Source: SABY01 sp964523795 (GTDB lineage: Bacteria; Bacteroidota; Bacteroidia; Bacteroidales; 4484-276). From it: a DNA stretch of 17,080 nt. The stretch lies in contig CAZGAO010000102.1 in the NCBI GenBank assembly GCA_964523795.1, forward strand, positions 1 to 17,080, read 5' to 3'. The notes below the pieces were generated by a model. The model saw only the letters and a program-made list of their open reading frames with translations, made no database searches and was not told the DNA's origin. This document shows, piece by piece, positions 14,641 through 17,080 of this stretch. Made by a program: the position numbers and the translations under genes. Position 1 is the first letter of the stretch. Each line of letters opens with the position of its first letter.

Positions 14641-16782
14641 ATGATGAAGAAAACACTGCACCTCTGCCTAACTATTTTGGCGACTTTATTTTATCTTACC
14701 GTCGCTGGCCAGGATAGCCTGTTCAGCTACAATGATTATCTGAACGGGAAGCTCTATCCTGAGCGGATGCAAAACCTTAACTGGCGCGGCGATCTCGACA
14801 GCTTTACCTGGATCGAAAATAATGCCCTCATCCAGGCTGCTGCCGTTAGCGAAATTAAACCCGACACCCTGCTAAGTCTGGATGCGCTGAAAGACAAAAC
14901 CAGCGATCTGGAAAATATGCGAAGATTTCCCTCGGTAACTTGGCTCGATAATCAACGCTTTTATTTCATCAACGAGCAAACTGTTTTTGTTTATGATTTT
15001 GATGCGGATGAAATAAAGCAAGTCAATAAATATCCTGAGGAAGCCGAAAATATTAATTTGGATAAAAACACCTTTGCCGTATCTTACACCATCGCTAATA
15101 ATTTGTTTGTAGCGATGGATGGCCAAACCCTAAGCGTTTCAGAGGAAAATGACGCGGATATTCTTTACGGGCACGTGCCTTCGCGCAACGAATTCGGCAT
15201 CAGCCAGGGTTCGTTTTGGTCGCCCGATGGCAGCCAACTTGCATTTTACCGTACCGACCAGCGCGAGGTGGCCGATTATCCGCTGGTAAACATCGAGCGT
15301 CCCATCGCCCTTTCCGATCCCATCAGCTATCCTATGGCCGGACAAAAAAGCCAGAAAGTAGCACTGGGAATTTTCGATCCGGCCATGAATCAAATAACCT
15401 ATATCCAAACAACAGGGCCCGAAAATCAGTACCTGACCTCGGTAAGCTGGGGATCTGCCGGAAAATACATTTATATTGGCCTGCTCAATCGCGATCAAAA
15501 CCATCTAAAGATGAATAAATACGATGCCGCCACTGGTGAATTCAGCCAAACCTTGTTTGAGGAAGAAAAACAAACTTACGTGGAACCACAGCATGACCTA
15601 AGCTTTTTGACCGGAGAGCCGGAACAGTTTATCTGGCAAAGCCGCCGCGATGGCTGGAATCATCTCTACCTTTATAATACTCAAGGAGAGTTACTCAAGC
15701 AGTTGACACATGGCGATTGGGAAGTTACCGATTTTTTGGGTTTTGATAATGAGGGGAAAAATATCTTCTACGAATCCACTGAGGCCAGCCCCATCGAGCG
15801 GCAAGTGAACAGGATTAATATCAGCACCGGGAAGACAAAACGCATCACCCGGGGCGAGGGCACGCACAGCCTGATGGCCTCGGCAAGCAAGGAATATTTC
15901 CTGGACATCTTTAGCAGCATGGAAATGGCCAGGGCGTATTATCTGTTAGACAGAGACGGGGAAACGCTGGCAACGCTGCAAATGGATGCCGACCCCTGGG
16001 AAGATTACAAAATTGGTAAAACCGAAATTTTCACCCTTACTGCTAATGATGGCAAAACCGATTTGTATTGCAGGATTATAAAACCCATCGACTTTGATGC
16101 CAGCACAAAGTATCCGGTGCTGGTATATGTTTACGGTGGCCCACACGCCCAGCTCATTACTAACTCGTGGACAGGTGGTGCAGGCTTTTGGCTCAACCTG
16201 ATGGCGCAGCGGGGTTATGTGGTTTTTACGCTTGATAACCGAGGCTCGGCCAATCGCGGCCGGGCATTCGAAGATATAATCCATCGCCAGTGTGGCGAAG
16301 CCGAGATGGCCGACCAGATGATCGGCGTTGAATACCTGAAAAGTCTCAATTATGTTGACACCACCCGCATCGGTGTGGATGGCTGGAGCTATGGAGGTTT
16401 CTTAACCACCTCGCTGTTTTTGCGACAGCCCGGCGTGTTTAAAGCGGCTTGTGCAGGCGGGCCGGTCATCGACTGGAGTTGGTACGAGGCGATGTATGGC
16501 GAAAGATACATGGACACACCTCTGCAAAATCCTGAGGGCTACAAAAAAGCCAATGTGTTAAATTATATCGAAAATATGGAAGGACGATTACTCCTTATCC
16601 ACGGCACCAGCGATCCGGTGGTGATGTGGCAAAACAGCCTTACCTTCCTCGATGAGTGCATTCAGCAGGGCAAGCAGGTGGATTACTTTGTTTATCCCGG
16701 CGCAGGGCACAATATGTATGGAAAGGCGCGTGTACACCTATTCGAGAAAATCACCACCTTTTTTGATGAGCATTTAAAGTAG
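14641..16782 (+). CDS. Secreted S9 prolyl oligopeptidase-family dipeptidyl-peptidase
   Basis: This 713-aa serine peptidase probably removes N-terminal dipeptides in the periplasm or at the cell surface. A signal peptide (MMKKTLHLCLTILATLFYLT) is likely cleaved near VAG-QD at 23-24. Residues about 35-450 form a DPP4-type beta-propeller (SFWSPDGSQLAFYRTDQ at 191-207, WQSRRDGWNHLYLY at 332-345). Residues about 455-713 form the alpha/beta hydrolase with VYVYGGPHAQ (495-504), the nucleophile Ser583 in GWSYGG, Asp658 in HGTSDPV and His690 in PGAGHNMYG. The catalytic triad is complete. The stretch SRNEFGI (181-187), just before the WSPDG strand, probably supplies the acidic anchor for the substrate N-terminus; only one Glu is present, where human DPP4 has two. 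Two ATGs in a row open the gene. It follows the CDF gene by 24 bp. Confidence 0.95.
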   Translation: MMKKTLHLCLTILATLFYLTVAGQDSLFSYNDYLNGKLYPERMQNLNWRGDLDSFTWIENNALIQAAAVSEIKPDTLLSLDALKDKTSDLENMRRFPSVTWLDNQRFYFINEQTVFVYDFDADEIKQVNKYPEEAENINLDKNTFAVSYTIANNLFVAMDGQTLSVSEENDADILYGHVPSRNEFGISQGSFWSPDGSQLAFYRTDQREVADYPLVNIERPIALSDPISYPMAGQKSQKVALGIFDPAMNQITYIQTTGPENQYLTSVSWGSAGKYIYIGLLNRDQNHLKMNKYDAATGEFSQTLFEEEKQTYVEPQHDLSFLTGEPEQFIWQSRRDGWNHLYLYNTQGELLKQLTHGDWEVTDFLGFDNEGKNIFYESTEASPIERQVNRINISTGKTKRITRGEGTHSLMASASKEYFLDIFSSMEMARAYYLLDRDGETLATLQMDADPWEDYKIGKTEIFTLTANDGKTDLYCRIIKPIDFDASTKYPVLVYVYGGPHAQLITNSWTGGAGFWLNLMAQRGYVVFTLDNRGSANRGRAFEDIIHRQCGEAEMADQMIGVEYLKSLNYVDTTRIGVDGWSYGGFLTTSLFLRQPGVFKAACAGGPVIDWSWYEAMYGERYMDTPLQNPEGYKKANVLNYIENMEGRLLLIHGTSDPVVMWQNSLTFLDECIQQGKQVDYFVYPGAGHNMYGKARVHLFEKITTFFDEHLK

Positions 16783-16806
16783 GGGTGGCGAGAAATTCGT
16801 AACAAT

Positions 16807-16836
16807 TTATTATTTATGCAATGGCATAAATAATAA
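16807..16836 (+). terminator. 13-bp perfect hairpin after the S9 peptidase gene
   Basis: TTATTATTTATGC (16807-16819) and GCATAAATAATAA (16824-16836) pair perfectly around an AATG loop, 24 bases after the stop codon. The stem is AT-rich and no U-tract follows. It may stabilise the 3' end or act as an atypical terminator. Confidence 0.55.
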
Positions 16837-16888
16837 TGGCTTATGATACAAGGATTTTGATAGTTCTCTACAAAAACCTGTGCTTTTA

Positions 16889-17033
16889 ATATTCCGGTGC
16901 TCCGCACCTTGCCCTTCCACGAGGGAACGCCATCACTACAAATATTGCCAGTGCTCTGCACCTCGTATGATGCTTATAGTTCAACCATGCTTGGCAAATA
17001 CAACATTTAAAGCGGCAGAGCCGCGCAATATTT
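16889..17033. repeat. Three related stem-loops with conserved trinucleotide loop
   Basis: Unit 1 is GGTGC-TCC-GCACC (16896-16908), preceded by AATATT. Unit 2 is GTGC-TCT-GCAC (16951-16961), preceded by AATATT. Unit 3, on the opposite strand, reads GCGGC-TCT-GCCGC (17024-17012), preceded by AATATT. Stem bases change in matched pairs while the loop (TC plus C or T) and the AATATT flank are kept. This is the pattern of a dispersed structured intergenic element. Confidence 0.65.
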
Positions 17034-17080
17034 GGTGTGCCGGGCATGTAGTAAACCTAACAGGTGCGTGGAAAATTCCA

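Larger units (their letters stand above)
16783..17080. other. Gene-free region of small stem-loop repeats at the right edge
   Basis: I see no coding region in these 298 bp. The first 54 bp include a long AT-rich hairpin (given separately). From about 16885 on there are three small stem-loops with a 5-bp or 4-bp stem and a three-base loop, plus short unrelated sequence. The next gene must lie beyond the window. Confidence 0.7.

Overview
The window looks like a chromosomal segment of a Bacteroidota bacterium, probably of the Bacteroidales/Marinilabiliales kind. Several intergenic regions carry the Bacteroidota -7 box TAnnTTTG. Two of these have a TTG exactly 19 nt upstream. Strong Shine-Dalgarno sequences are absent, and the gene set (sufBCD, a ComEC-type channel, S9 dipeptidyl-peptidase, soluble PAS kinase) fits the phylum. 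Assignment below phylum is a guess.

Layout. Positions 1-2522 (minus strand) hold a HEAT-repeat protein followed by comEC, which runs off the left edge. Positions 2647-3273 (plus) hold a coiled-coil PD-(D/E)XK nuclease-like protein of the DUF3782 type. Positions 3436-7166 (minus) hold the Fe-S scaffold operon sufB-sufC-sufD, with a palindromic element between sufB and sufC. Divergent from it is thiL (7377-8432, plus), followed by a 200-bp block of AAGTT/AACTT repeats containing an 86-bp near-perfect duplication. This block abuts an orphan HicB-type antitoxin gene (8637-9044). On the minus strand come a soluble two-PAS histidine kinase (9106-11100) and a secreted endonuclease/exonuclease/phosphatase-family protein (11234-12295). 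Divergent from the latter is dinB (12348-13430, plus). A cation diffusion facilitator gene with a textbook promoter and a secreted S9 dipeptidyl-peptidase follow as a likely two-gene operon (13690-16782). The last 300 bp contain no gene, only a strong hairpin and a family of small covarying stem-loops.

How the genes work together. The only clear multi-gene pathway is SufBCD, where SufC is the ATPase and SufB/SufD form the scaffold for Fe-S cluster assembly. The cysteine desulfurase normally found with it is not in the window. ThiL makes thiamine diphosphate, DinB is the translesion polymerase, and ComEC is the inner-membrane DNA channel. The other genes have no visible shared pathway.

I do not see a convincing new multi-gene system. 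The most rewarding items are non-coding or domain-level: the stem-loop family at the right edge, the duplicated repeat that forms the leader of the orphan hicB-like gene, the alternative palindromes between sufB and sufC, the helical tail of the kinase that normally follows a receiver domain, the altered metal site of the cation transporter, and the tandem heptads of the nuclease-like protein.
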